Position numbers and translations under genes: made by a program
NCBI RefSeq assembly: GCF_024609765.1
Contig: NZ_JANFDG010000006.1
Location: forward strand, 1-64,000
Origin: Shinella pollutisoli
GTDB lineage: Bacteria > Pseudomonadota > Alphaproteobacteria > Rhizobiales > Rhizobiaceae
Reading direction: 5' to 3'
Length of the DNA stretch: 64,000 nucleotides
Shown: positions 55,232 to 63,938 of the stretch, piece by piece
Layout: each line of letters begins with the position of its first letter
Numbering within the stretch: the first letter of the stretch is position 1
Notes under the pieces: generated by a model
Seen by the model: only the letters and a program-made list of their open reading frames with translations
The model's database searches: none
Told to the model about the DNA's origin: nothing

Positions 55232-58200
55232 TTAGCCGAAGCGTCCCGCCGCGTGCGCCAGCATGGTGTAGACCTTGCCGGTGTCGGAGGTGAGGTAGGT
55301 CTGGGTCATCACCTTGTCGCGGTCGTTGCGGGCGACATCGGCGAGCAGCTTCTCGAAGTCGGAGATGTAGCGGTCGACGGCGGTGCGGAACTCCGGCTCC
55401 CGCTCGTACTTGCGCTTGATCTCGTCGAAGGTCTGCTGGCCCTTCAGCGTGTAGAGGCGGCGGGTGAAGACGTCGCGCTCGCCGCGCTGGTAGCGCCGCC
55501 ACAGGTCGACGGAGGCGTCGTGGTCGATGGCGCGGGCGATGTCGACCGACAGCGAGTTCAGCGATTCGACCACGTGGCGCGGGTTGCGGCTGTCGGCCGG
55601 GCGGGTCGCCTGGGCCTCGCCGCGCGGCTGGCCGAACTGGCTCTCCTCGCGCGAGGCGCCGCGCAGGAGGTCGCGCATCCAGCCGCCCTCGCCGGAGGAG
55701 GGACGGGCCTCGGCCTCGGCGGGAAGGGGCTGCGGGTGCGGCGGCTGCTGCGGCACGACCGTCGCCGCGGCGGCGCGCTCGAGGCCGAGGCTGCCGCGCA
55801 GCGGCAGGCTTTCCTCGCGGCGCGGCTCGGCACGCGTCTCCTGCGCCGCCGCCGGGCGGATGACCGGCTGGGCGGCGGGGCGGGCGACCTCGAGGGCGGC
55901 CGAGGACTTGCCGATGATGTCGGAGAGGTCCTGCAGCGCCTTGATCTGCTCGCTGACGGCGCGGCGCATCTGCGCGGCGTTCTCCTTGGCCTCCTCGGGC
56001 AGGTCGAAGGCGCCGCGCTTCAGCTCGCCGCGCGTGGCGTCGAGCTCGCGGCGGATCTCCGCGGCGGCGCGGCGGATCTCCTCGGTCGCGCCGGCGAACT
56101 TGCCGACCGCTTCCTCGACGGCGCCGCGCAGCGCCTCGCGCATGACGAGGGTCGCCTCCTCCGACTTCTTGCCGGATTCGCCGAGCATGCGGTCGACGTC
56201 GGAGAGCGAGGCGCCGACGCTGCCGCGCAGCCGGTTCGCCACTTCCTTCGTGCGCTCCTCGGCGCGGGTGAAGGCGCCCTCGACCGACTGGCCCGCCTCC
56301 TCGCCGGCCTTCACCAGCGATTCACGCAGCGTGCCGGCGGCGACTTCCGCGCGCTTCTCGGTCTCGCTCAGGATGCGGCCGACGTCTGCGAAGGCGCTCT
56401 GCAGGCCGCCGCGCAGATTGCCGGCGATCTGGCCCGAGCGCTCCTCGGCGCGGGCGAAGACGCCCTCGACCATGCCTTCGAGCGAGCGCATCGTCTTCTC
56501 GATCTCCTCCGAGCGCTGGACGAGGCCGACGGAGAGCGCGCGCAGCGCGTCCTGCCGTTCCTCGAGCGTCGAGGCGAGGTTGGACTGGGCGGCCGAGAGC
56601 AGGTCGGAGGCCTGCGCCAGGATGCGCGAATGGTCCTCGAAGCGGCCGACGATGCCGCCGATCTGCGACAGCGTGCCGGCCGAGATGTCGGCCAGGCGGT
56701 CGACCTTGCCCTCGAGCAGGCGCGACGAGGTCGAGACCATGTCGGCGGCGCGCTCGGCGGCGGTGGAGAAGCGCTCGCTGGTCTGCGACAGGCTCTGGTC
56801 GACGGCCGAGAGCGTGCGGCTCGCCTCGTCGACGAGGCCGGCGATCGCGCCGTTGCTCTGCGACAGGCGCGAGACGAGGCTCATGACGCTCGCCTGCAGG
56901 CCGTTCTCGATGTCGCGCATCACGCCGGCCGCCTCTTCCGTGCGGCCGGAGATCGCCGCCAGCGTGTCGGCCGTGCGGGCGGAGATGGCGTCGATCAGCG
57001 CGGTGTTCTCGCTGCGCAGCCGTTCGGCGCTTTCGCGCGCGGCGGCGCCGATGCGCTCGGCGGCCTCGCGGCCGGTCGCCGCATAGCGGTCGACGACGGG
57101 GCGGGCCTGCTCGTCGATGAGGCGCGAAAGCTCCTCGGTGCGGCTGGCGAGCATCGAGTTCAGCTCGCGCGTGCGCTCGTCGAGGGCCGCGCGGATCGAG
57201 CTGCCGCGGGCTTCCAGCGCCTTCTCGACGTCGCCGGCACCGGCCTTGATGGCTTCGGCCTGCGACTGCAGCCGGCCTTCGGTCTCCGCGAAGCGGGCGG
57301 CGGCGGCCTCGGTCGTCTCGGCGACCGTGCGGGCGAAGGCCTCGTTGCGGGCGCTGATGCTGCCTGCGAACTCCTCGCCGGTGCGGGCGAGGACCTCTGC
57401 CGCACGCTGCGCCTCGGCGCCCATCTCCTCGGCCGCGCGCGACACGGCGCCGCGCAGCGACTTGCTGAGATGGGTGAATTCCTCGCCGGTGCGGGCGATC
57501 GACTGGGCCGAGCGGATCGCCTCGGCGTCGAGGTCCTGCGCGGCCTGCGAGACCGCCTCGCGCAGCGTCTGGGCGAGGCCTGCGGCCTTGCCGTCGATCG
57601 TGCGGTTGACGCTGTCGAGGCCGACGGTCAGCGCCCGGTCCATGGTGCCGAGGCGCTCCTCGATGCGGCCGGTGCGTTCGTCGATGGTGGCGGCGATGCG
57701 TTCGGCGGCCTCGCCGGTGACGCGCTCGATGTCGCCGACGCGGCCCGACAGCACGGCCTCGATGCGGCTCGCGGCCCCCGTGCTCACGCGCTCGATCTCC
57801 TCGGCGCGGCCGGTCAGCGCCCCGTCGATGCGGCGGCTCGCTTCCTCGGTGACGCGCTCGATGTCGCCGACGCGGTCGCTGAGCGTGCCGTCGATGCGGC
57901 GGCTCGCCTCGTCGGCCATGCGTTCGAAGTCGCCGACGCGGCCGGCGAGTGCGGCGGCGATGCGCGCCGTCGCCTCGTCGCCGATGCGGTCGACCTCGGC
58001 CGCCGGGCGCGCCATGGCCTCGGCGATGCGGGAGGAAACGTCGTTGCCGACCCGGTCGAGATCGGCGAGCCGGTCGGCGAGCGTGTCGGAAATGCGCGCG
58101 GCGGCGGTGTCGACGATGCCCGAGACGGTGCCCAGGCTGTCCTCGACGCGCTGCTCCAGCCGGCCGAGGTTCTCCCCGATGCGGTTGCCGGTGGCGTCGA

Positions 58201-60901
58201 GGCGGATGCCGACGCCGTCGATCGTCTGCTCGATGCGGCTGCCGAAGGAATCGGCGGTGGCGGCGATGCGCGCGGAGGTCTCGCCGAAGCGCTCGGCCAC
58301 GGCGCCGACGCTTTCGCGCACGCGCTGGTCGAGGGCGGCGGCGCTGCCGTCGATGGCGCGGCTCAGCGCCTCCTCGTGCTGCTCGAGCGTCATCTCCAGC
58401 ATGCCGGCGCTGGTGGCGATCGACGTGCCGATGCTCGTCACCTGGTCGTTCAGCGTGTCGTCGAGCTGGCGGCGGCCGTCGGCGATGGCGAGATTGATGG
58501 CGTCGATGCGGTCGTCCAGCGTGGCGCGGATCTGCTCCTGGGTGGAGATGAGGGAGCCCGCGAGCTCCGCGGCGCGGCCGGACAGCGCCTCGGCGATGCT
58601 CGCGGCACGGCCGGAGAAGGCGTCGGCGAATTCGGCGGCCTGGCCCTGCAGCACGCCGCCGAGCTCGCGGCTGCCTTCCGACAGCGCGGTCTCGACCCGG
58701 TCGGCGGCGGCGTCGATCGCCGAGCGCATGGCGCCGGTGCTTTCGGTGAGGGCGGCGGCGAGGCCGGAGGTGCGGTCGGTCACGACCTCGTCGATGCGGC
58801 TTGCCGCCTCGTCGAGCGCGCTCTCGACGCGCCGGGCGGCGGAGCCGACCGACTGCTCGAGCCGGCCGCCGGTCTCGTCGAGCATGGTGGCGATGGCCGC
58901 CGTGCGCTCGGACAGCGCGCCGTCGATGCGGCTGTGGCCGGCGGCGAGCACCGAGCCGATCTCCCCGGCGCGGGCGCCGAGCGCCTCTTCCATGCGGGTC
59001 TGCGCGGCCTCCAGGCCGGAGGCGATCGCCGTGCCGTGATGGTCGAGCGCGCCGGTGAGGCGGCGCTCGCTGCCGGTGATCGTCTCGGCGAGCGCGTCGG
59101 CGCGGGCGCCGAAGCCGGTCTCGATGCGGTTCTGCACGTCGGCGAGGCCGCCGAGCAGGGCGGCGGACTTGTCCGTGAGCACCGAGCCGATGCGCTCGTG
59201 CGCGCCGCTGACGGCGGCGGCGATCGCGTCGGCATGGCCGGCGACGGCGCTTTCGAGCACTTCCTGGCCCGTGCCGAGCGTGGTGGCGAGCGCCAGCGAC
59301 TGGTCGGTCAGCGTGCTGCCGATGCGCTCGATGCTGGTCGTCAGGATGCCGTCGATCGCCTCGCGGCCGCCGGCGACGGTCTCGTTGATGCGGGCGAGGC
59401 TCTCCATCAGCTTGGAATCGAGCGAGCCGGCGCGCCGGTCGAAGGCCTCGGCGAATTCCTCCACGCGCTGGTCGAAGGCGCCACCGATGCGGTCGACCGT
59501 CGCCTGCATGCGCTCGTCGAAGAAGCCGGAGCGCAGGTCGAGGTCCATGATCGTGTCGTCGACCGCGTTCTTGAGGCTCTGGCGGAAGGCGGCACCCTTC
59601 TCGTCGAGGGCGGCGTTCATCGACTGGAGCACGCCGTCGAGGCCGCCGGTGACGGCCTGCTGGCCGACGCTCAGGCTCTCGCTGATCTCGCGCGTGCGGG
59701 CGATCAGCGTCTCGTTGAGCTGGCGGGCGCGGTCGTTGAGGGCGGCGTTGAGCTTCTCGGTGTTGGAATCGAGCGTCGAGGCGCGCGTCTCGAACTGCTG
59801 GAGCAGGGCGCGGCCGCGGCTGTCGAGCGTGCCGGCGAGCTCCTCCAGCCGCGTGTCGAACTCGGTGGCGAGCGCGAGGCTCGAGGCGTTGAGCGTGGAG
59901 AGCAGGCTGTCGGCGCGGGCCGACAGCATGGCGCCGATCGTCTGCGTGGCGCTGTCGGATTTCTCCATCAGCATGGCCGCGCGCGTGTCGAGCATGGAGG
60001 CGAAGGCCTCGCCGGAGGTGGCGATGCGGCTGGCGATGCTCTCGCCGGCGCTGGAAAGCTCGTCCTTCAGCTGCTCGTGCGCGCCGGAGATGGAGGAGCG
60101 GATGCGCTCGGCATGGCTGACGATCGCCTCGCGCTCGGCGCCGAGCTCCTGGACGAGCGTGCGCACGCGCAGCTCGTTGTCGGCATAGCTGCGCTCGAGC
60201 GCGTTCACCTCGGAGTGGACGAGCGTCTCCAGCTCGGTGGCGCGCGCGATCGTGCGCTCGATGCCCTCGTTCATCGCCGAGACCTCGCGGCGCACGGCCT
60301 GGCCGACGGACATGATGCGGTCGGCGGCGACCGTCTCCGGCTCGGAGAGGCGCAGCGCCACCTCGGCCATCGAGCGGGCGGCGTTGCGCAGCTCGTGGGC
60401 GCGCGAGATCATCACCGCGAAGGCGAAGAACAGCATGATCGGCATGACGATGGCGACGACCATGCCGATGGCGCCGGGCAGCGCCACGAGGTCGGCGACC
60501 GAGCGGATCTGCCAGATGCCCGGCGCGTAGAGGAGGTTGGCTACGCCGAGGCCGCCGATCACCCACAGGATGGAGACGAGGATCGCCATGCGGATCGAGC
60601 CGCGGCCGGAGCGCATGTCGAGCGACTTCAGGATGGCGGCCGGCGACTTGCGCGAGGCGTCGTTGGCGGGGGCGAAGACGGGAGCCTTGGGCGCCGGCTC
60701 CGGGCCGAGGCTGCGCGGCGGGGCGTCGGCGGCGGCCGTCTGGCGGGCGGACGCCTTGTCCTTGCCGGCGGCGTTGGTCTCCGCGGCGTCCTTCCTGACG
60801 GGCGTTTCCGGAGCCAGATCGTCGAAGTCGATTTTGAGAGCCTCTTCCAGGGCCCGGAAGGCCTTGTCGTCGATAGACTCGGTGGACTTGTTCGTCGCCA
60901 T
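55232..60901 (-). CDS. gpr: Growth Pole Ring-like giant coiled-coil membrane protein
   Basis: 1,889 residues. The acidic/Pro-rich cytoplasmic N-terminus (1-90) is followed by two transmembrane segments (about 105-128 and 145-168), then about 1,450 residues of helical coiled coil built on degenerate units such as DGTLSDRVGDIERVTEEASR. A Pro-rich linker precedes a conserved C-terminal domain (about 1780-1889) with DLWRRYQRGERDVFTRRLYT and FRTAVDRYISDFEKLLADVA. This layout fits GPR of Agrobacterium and RgsE of Sinorhizobium, needed for unipolar growth. The ATG at 60901 is preferred over 60940, with GAGG upstream. Confidence 0.82.
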   Translation of the reverse strand: MATNKSTESIDDKAFRALEEALKIDFDDLAPETPVRKDAAETNAAGKDKASARQTAAADAPPRSLGPEPAPKAPVFAPANDASRKSPAAILKSLDMRSGRGSIRMAILVSILWVIGGLGVANLLYAPGIWQIRSVADLVALPGAIGMVVAIVMPIMLFFAFAVMISRAHELRNAARSMAEVALRLSEPETVAADRIMSVGQAVRREVSAMNEGIERTIARATELETLVHSEVNALERSYADNELRVRTLVQELGAEREAIVSHAERIRSSISGAHEQLKDELSSAGESIASRIATSGEAFASMLDTRAAMLMEKSDSATQTIGAMLSARADSLLSTLNASSLALATEFDTRLEELAGTLDSRGRALLQQFETRASTLDSNTEKLNAALNDRARQLNETLIARTREISESLSVGQQAVTGGLDGVLQSMNAALDEKGAAFRQSLKNAVDDTIMDLDLRSGFFDERMQATVDRIGGAFDQRVEEFAEAFDRRAGSLDSKLMESLARINETVAGGREAIDGILTTSIERIGSTLTDQSLALATTLGTGQEVLESAVAGHADAIAAAVSGAHERIGSVLTDKSAALLGGLADVQNRIETGFGARADALAETITGSERRLTGALDHHGTAIASGLEAAQTRMEEALGARAGEIGSVLAAGHSRIDGALSERTAAIATMLDETGGRLEQSVGSAARRVESALDEAASRIDEVVTDRTSGLAAALTESTGAMRSAIDAAADRVETALSEGSRELGGVLQGQAAEFADAFSGRAASIAEALSGRAAELAGSLISTQEQIRATLDDRIDAINLAIADGRRQLDDTLNDQVTSIGTSIATSAGMLEMTLEQHEEALSRAIDGSAAALDQRVRESVGAVAERFGETSARIAATADSFGSRIEQTIDGVGIRLDATGNRIGENLGRLEQRVEDSLGTVSGIVDTAAARISDTLADRLADLDRVGNDVSSRIAEAMARPAAEVDRIGDEATARIAAALAGRVGDFERMADEASRRIDGTLSDRVGDIERVTEEASRRIDGALTGRAEEIERVSTGAASRIEAVLSGRVGDIERVTGEAAERIAATIDERTGRIEERLGTMDRALTVGLDSVNRTIDGKAAGLAQTLREAVSQAAQDLDAEAIRSAQSIARTGEEFTHLSKSLRGAVSRAAEEMGAEAQRAAEVLARTGEEFAGSISARNEAFARTVAETTEAAAARFAETEGRLQSQAEAIKAGAGDVEKALEARGSSIRAALDERTRELNSMLASRTEELSRLIDEQARPVVDRYAATGREAAERIGAAARESAERLRSENTALIDAISARTADTLAAISGRTEEAAGVMRDIENGLQASVMSLVSRLSQSNGAIAGLVDEASRTLSAVDQSLSQTSERFSTAAERAADMVSTSSRLLEGKVDRLADISAGTLSQIGGIVGRFEDHSRILAQASDLLSAAQSNLASTLEERQDALRALSVGLVQRSEEIEKTMRSLEGMVEGVFARAEERSGQIAGNLRGGLQSAFADVGRILSETEKRAEVAAGTLRESLVKAGEEAGQSVEGAFTRAEERTKEVANRLRGSVGASLSDVDRMLGESGKKSEEATLVMREALRGAVEEAVGKFAGATEEIRRAAAEIRRELDATRGELKRGAFDLPEEAKENAAQMRRAVSEQIKALQDLSDIIGKSSAALEVARPAAQPVIRPAAAQETRAEPRREESLPLRGSLGLERAAAATVVPQQPPHPQPLPAEAEARPSSGEGGWMRDLLRGASREESQFGQPRGEAQATRPADSRNPRHVVESLNSLSVDIARAIDHDASVDLWRRYQRGERDVFTRRLYTLKGQQTFDEIKRKYEREPEFRTAVDRYISDFEKLLADVARNDRDKVMTQTYLTSDTGKVYTMLAHAAGRFG

Positions 60902-61179
60902 GCGGATACGCCTCGTTACCATGTCCGGAGCCGGTTCCACGCGTCCTGCCGCTGCTCAGGCGAGTGCGAACCGTCTCGGTCGGCGTCCGGTCTTGCCGCG
61001 GACCCTCATGGTGCGCGGCGTCCGGGGTCGCCCTTCATTCCAAATTCGCTCCATAAGCTGCAACCGGCGAGCGGAATATCTCCGGAAACGGCTTATCCAC
61101 CGGGGAAACTCCCGGCCGTACCGTAGTGACACATTAGCCGGTATCACACAATTGATTGCGATCTCCCTTCCGGCGAAAC

Positions 61180-61194
61180 TTAACAGGAAGTTAA
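61180..61194. promoter_or_regulatory. Perfect CtrA-type binding site
   Basis: TTAA-CAGGAAG-TTAA, an exact TTAA-N7-TTAA full site for the alphaproteobacterial cell-cycle regulator CtrA. It lies 279 bp before the gpr start and 217 bp before the Hpt start. A TTAACCAT half-site is at 61252-61259. Confidence 0.6.
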
Positions 61195-61251
61195 TGTCGG
61201 GCCTGCCGGTATCGTGATGGAATAGCTGCAAAAACGGCAATTTTTCAGCCG

Positions 61252-61259
61252 TTAACCAT
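61252..61259 (+). promoter_or_regulatory. CtrA half-site-like TTAACCAT
   Basis: TTAACCAT matches the rhizobial CtrA half-site consensus. It is 58 bp downstream of the full site and 152 bp before the Hpt gene. On its own it is weak evidence, and only its proximity to the full site makes it notable. Confidence 0.4.
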
Positions 61260-61410
61260 AGTTTGCGATTCATGCCCCGATTGCGCCGCCTTTTAAGCCG
61301 ATAGGCGCCGGGCGCGGCGCAGACTGGCGCCCCGGCCGGCCTGCGGGCGCCGGGACAGGCGTGCGTCACAACGAAACAACGAAAACGGCCACAGGACAAG
61401 GAAGACGACG

Positions 61411-61779
61411 ATGGCAGCGCTCAGTATCGCATTCGAGGCGCCGGACAATTCGGGCGGGCAGGGCAACGGCCCGGCACGGCCGATCGACCTCGTGCACCTC
61501 GCCCGCCAGACCATGGGCGACAAGATGCTCGAGCTGGAGGTGCTGCAGATGTTCGCGCGCCAGGCGCGGCAGGGCATGAAGGAACTGGCCCAGGCCGAGG
61601 GCGAGGCGCGCTCCGCCGTGGCGCACCGGCTGAAGGGCTCCGCCCGGTCCGTCGGCGCCGTCGCCGTCGCCCATGCGGCCGAGACGCTGGAAGCCGCGCC
61701 GGCCGACGCGGCGGCGCTGGCCGCCGTCGCCGCGGCGGTGGTCGAGGCGGAGAACTTCATCCTCGGCCTCTGCCGCTGA
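61411..61779 (+). CDS. Hpt (histidine phosphotransfer) domain protein
   Basis: 122 residues. A single Hpt domain (about 28-120) whose helix AVAHRLKGSARSVGAVAVAH holds the phospho-accepting His (about 71). An N-terminal tail of about 25 disordered residues precedes it. It should pass phosphate between a hybrid kinase and a response regulator, partners unknown. It is divergent from gpr, with a CtrA-type site between them. ACAAGGAAGACGACG precedes the ATG. Confidence 0.85.
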   Translation: MAALSIAFEAPDNSGGQGNGPARPIDLVHLARQTMGDKMLELEVLQMFARQARQGMKELAQAEGEARSAVAHRLKGSARSVGAVAVAHAAETLEAAPADAAALAAVAAAVVEAENFILGLCR

Positions 61780-61929
61780 GCAGCGCGCCGGGACGGCGGC
61801 CGGGGGCGAGTTGACTGCGCGGGGCTTTTGTTGGAAGTAACCCGCAGGACCCGGCAGCCCGGCCTTTCCTCGGGCGCCGGCCGGTCATTCGCCCCTTGCC
61901 GGGCTGCCCACAGGAATCCGGACTATATC

Positions 61930-62250
61930 ATGAGCAAACTCACCATCGTCGCCTTCGACGGCACGCGCCACGAGCTTGACGTCGCCAACGGCTCCACGGT
62001 CATGGAAAACGCCGTGCGCAACTCCGTGCCCGGCATCGAGGCCGAGTGCGGCGGCGCCTGTGCCTGCGCGACCTGTCACGTCTATGTCGACGACGCCTGG
62101 AGCGCGGCCGTCGGCCCGCCGGAGGCGATGGAGGAGGACATGCTCGACTTTGCCTACGACGTCCGCCCGACGTCGAGGCTCTCCTGTCAGATCAAGATGT
62201 CGGACGCGCTGGACGGGCTCGTGGTGCACGTGCCCGAGCGGCAGGCCTGA
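61930..62250 (+). CDS. Adrenodoxin-type [2Fe-2S] ferredoxin
   Basis: 106 residues. Cluster ligands are in [15 protein letters not shown] (CX5CX2C) and [14 protein letters not shown] (fourth Cys), the pattern of adrenodoxin/Fdx-type ferredoxins, with VPERQA at the C-terminus. It passes single electrons, for example to P450 enzymes or Fe-S assembly. It is followed after 80 nt by the shortened reductase-like flavoprotein, a plausible redox partner, with dyad element C between them. Confidence 0.92.
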   Translation: MSKLTIVAFDGTRHELDVANGSTVMENAVRNSVPGIEAECGGACACATCHVYVDDAWSAAVGPPEAMEEDMLDFAYDVRPTSRLSCQIKMSDALDGLVVHVPERQA

Positions 62251-62269
62251 CATCTTCGTTTGTTTTTTC

Positions 62270-62315
62270 GCAATTCGCGGCAGGCAGAACCGCTGCACGC
62301 TTTTGCTGGAATCGC
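62270..62315. repeat. Dispersed dyad element, copy C
   Basis: GCAATTCGCGGCAGGCAGAA and CCGCTGCACGCTTTTGCTGG, ending GAATCGC, follow the block order of copies at 7946 and 35346. It lies between the ferredoxin stop and the flavoprotein start, ending 15 nt before the ATG. Confidence 0.6.
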
Positions 62316-62330
62316 CTTGAGGAGCGCGTG

Positions 62331-63002
62331 ATGGAGGACGGCGACGCGGACGTGGTTCTGGTCGGCGCCGGCCCGGCGGCGCTCTTCGCCGTCTTCCAGC
62401 TCGGGCTCTACGGTCTGAAATGCCGCTTGGTCGACAGCCTCGACCGGGCGGGCGGCCAGTGCGCCGTGCTCTATCCCGACAAGCCGATCCACGACGTGCC
62501 GGGCTTTCCTTCGATCGACGGGCTGGCGCTGACGGCGCGCCTGCTCGAACAGATCGCCCCCTTCTCGCCGGCCTTCAGCTTCGGCCGCACGGTGCTCGCC
62601 GTCGCGCAGCGGCCGGACGGTCGCTTCGCGATCCCGCTCGACGGCGGCGGGACGCTCTCGGCGAGCGTCGTCGTCGTCGCGACGGGCCTCGGCCGGTTCG
62701 GCGCGGACGGCGCGCTGGAGGCGGGGCCGGCGGCGGACTGGCCGTTCGAGCGGGCGGGCGACGCCTTCCGCGTCGACGCCGAGACCTTCGAGACCTCGCA
62801 GCCGGGCGTCTTCGCCATCGGCGACGCCTGCCGCTATCCGGGCAAGCTGCGGCTCATCCTGTCCGGCTTCCACGAGGCGGCGCTGATGACGCAGGCGGTG
62901 CGGCGCATCTGCTTTCCGGGCGGCCGCACGGCGCTCGAATACACGACCTCGTCCTCCCGCCTCAAGAAGAGAATCGGCAAGGCGGCGGCACCGCAAGAAT
63001 AG
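62331..63002 (+). CDS. FAD-binding reductase-like protein lacking the NADPH domain
   Basis: 223 residues. It resembles type 2 ferredoxin-NADP reductases (thioredoxin-reductase-like): FAD motif VLVGAGPAALFAVFQLGLYG, RAGGQCAVLYPDKPIHDVPG and C-terminal VDAETFETSQPGVFAIGDAC. Those enzymes are about 330-350 residues, with a central NADPH domain carrying a GGGDSA-like motif. Here VVVVATGLGRFGADG is joined by only about 25 residues to VDAETFETS, so the whole domain is missing in frame. TTGAGGAGC precedes the ATG. It may take electrons from another donor or be non-catalytic. Confidence 0.8.
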   Translation: MEDGDADVVLVGAGPAALFAVFQLGLYGLKCRLVDSLDRAGGQCAVLYPDKPIHDVPGFPSIDGLALTARLLEQIAPFSPAFSFGRTVLAVAQRPDGRFAIPLDGGGTLSASVVVVATGLGRFGADGALEAGPAADWPFERAGDAFRVDAETFETSQPGVFAIGDACRYPGKLRLILSGFHEAALMTQAVRRICFPGGRTALEYTTSSSRLKKRIGKAAAPQE

Positions 63003-63009
63003 ACGGACA

Positions 63010-63048
63010 AAAAAAGAGCCTCGCCGGTCGGTCAGGACGAGCGAGGCC
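63010..63048 (-). terminator. Intrinsic terminator on the minus strand
   Basis: GCCTCGC pairs with GCGAGGC and is followed by TC and seven T on the minus strand. No minus-strand protein gene ends nearby, which points to a small RNA. Confidence 0.75.
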
Positions 63049-63140
63049 AGGAGGGCGCATCGCAGGCAGGAGAGGGAGGAAACACCTGCTGCTTGAACGA
63101 GGACGCGCCAGGAGAACCTGTTACAAACCGTTTCATGCTG
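63010..63140 (-). ncRNA. Candidate small RNA ending at the 63010 terminator
   Basis: The minus strand between about 63140 and 63010 reads with a pyrimidine-rich anti-Shine-Dalgarno-like TTTCCTCCCTCTCC and ends in a strong intrinsic terminator, a layout of rhizobial trans-acting sRNAs. The 5' end is not defined. A 34-codon frame (starting ATG AAA CGG) crosses it but has no ribosome site. The rest of the 324-bp gap, 63141-63326, shows nothing else recognisable. Confidence 0.45.
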
Positions 63141-63326
63141 CTCCGGGAAGGAAAAACCGTCTTCCCGTTCATCGTTGGACTCAGAATATGACAATTCGCA
63201 TGTCCGCGCCATCGCTAGAATTCGTGAGTAATTTTCTGGGTCCGGACGGCCCCGCGGCGGCGCCATCGGCGGATTCATTAACGAAACGGCAGGAAATACA
63301 TGATCGCGCCCGCGGAAACGGCGCGG

Positions 63327-63938
63327 CTATTGCGTCCGGCTCTTCAGCCGGTGGGTGAGGAGCCGCATCATGCGCGCGTTGAAGTTCTTCGCCTCGACGC
63401 GGTCGAAACGGGCCTGGTCGGCGTCGTGGGCGGCGACGGCATCGGCCGTCGCCCGGTCGACGCGGGCCTGCATGCGCTCGCAGTCGGCCTCCGGCCGCAG
63501 CTTCGTCAGCGTGCGCTCGAGGCCGCGGGCGTGGTTGCGGGCGATCTCGGCATGGCGCTCCTCGTGGCGCTTGATGTCGGCGCTCAGCGTGTCCCAGATC
63601 AGGGCGAGCGAGGCGGGCGCGCGCTTGCGGTTCTTCCAGCGCGGCAGGATGATCTGGGTGGAGAGCGTCACCTTCGCCTCGCCGACGGCGCAGCCCTTGC
63701 CGCGCCGGACATAGGTGACGGAGCCGCCCCACTTGATCTTCGTGGCGCCCGGATGGCGCGCGCCGCTGTGCTTCATCAGCGGCCCGTGCTTGGCGAGCTC
63801 GGCGTCGAGCTCGGCGGCGGTGCGCCCGCCGACCGGGAAATAGGAGAAGGTCTTCGTCGTGATCGTCTCGGCCTGCGCCGGACAGGGAAGGGTTGCGGCA
63901 AGGGCGGCAAGGACGGCGAGGCGCATCACGGTCTTCAT
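63327..63938 (-). CDS. DUF922 secreted putative metalloprotease
   Basis: 203 residues. Signal peptide MKTVMRLAVLAALAATLPCP with AQA cleavage. The DUF922 domain includes FSYFPVGGRTAAELDAELAK and DIKRHEERHAEIARNHARGL, where HEERH is a zinc-protease HExxH motif. Family proteins are thought to be periplasmic, function unknown. The ATG at 63938 is preferred; the in-frame ATG at 63950 abuts AAAGGA too closely. It is the last complete gene; the final 62 bases are upstream DNA. Confidence 0.85.
   Translation of the reverse strand: MKTVMRLAVLAALAATLPCPAQAETITTKTFSYFPVGGRTAAELDAELAKHGPLMKHSGARHPGATKIKWGGSVTYVRRGKGCAVGEAKVTLSTQIILPRWKNRKRAPASLALIWDTLSADIKRHEERHAEIARNHARGLERTLTKLRPEADCERMQARVDRATADAVAAHDADQARFDRVEAKNFNARMMRLLTHRLKSRTQ

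Larger units (their letters stand above)
60902..61410. other. 509-bp divergent region between gpr and the Hpt gene
   Basis: Holds the CtrA-type sites described separately and an AT-richer core (about 61130-61275), consistent with promoters. No coding frame or repeat family is recognised. A long frame open on the plus strand across gpr continues into this region, but has no family features. Confidence 0.5.

Noticed and set aside
55253-61126. A 1,957-codon frame open on the strand opposite gpr
   Set aside because: It is complementary to the conserved coiled-coil gene, shows only low-complexity Ala/Arg/Gly/Glu composition and has no ribosome site or family motif; GC-rich codon bias of gpr explains it.
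63010-63140. 34-codon frame on the minus strand upstream of the 63010 terminator
   Set aside because: Lacks a ribosome site and recognisable composition; the small-RNA interpretation explains terminator and pyrimidine tract better.
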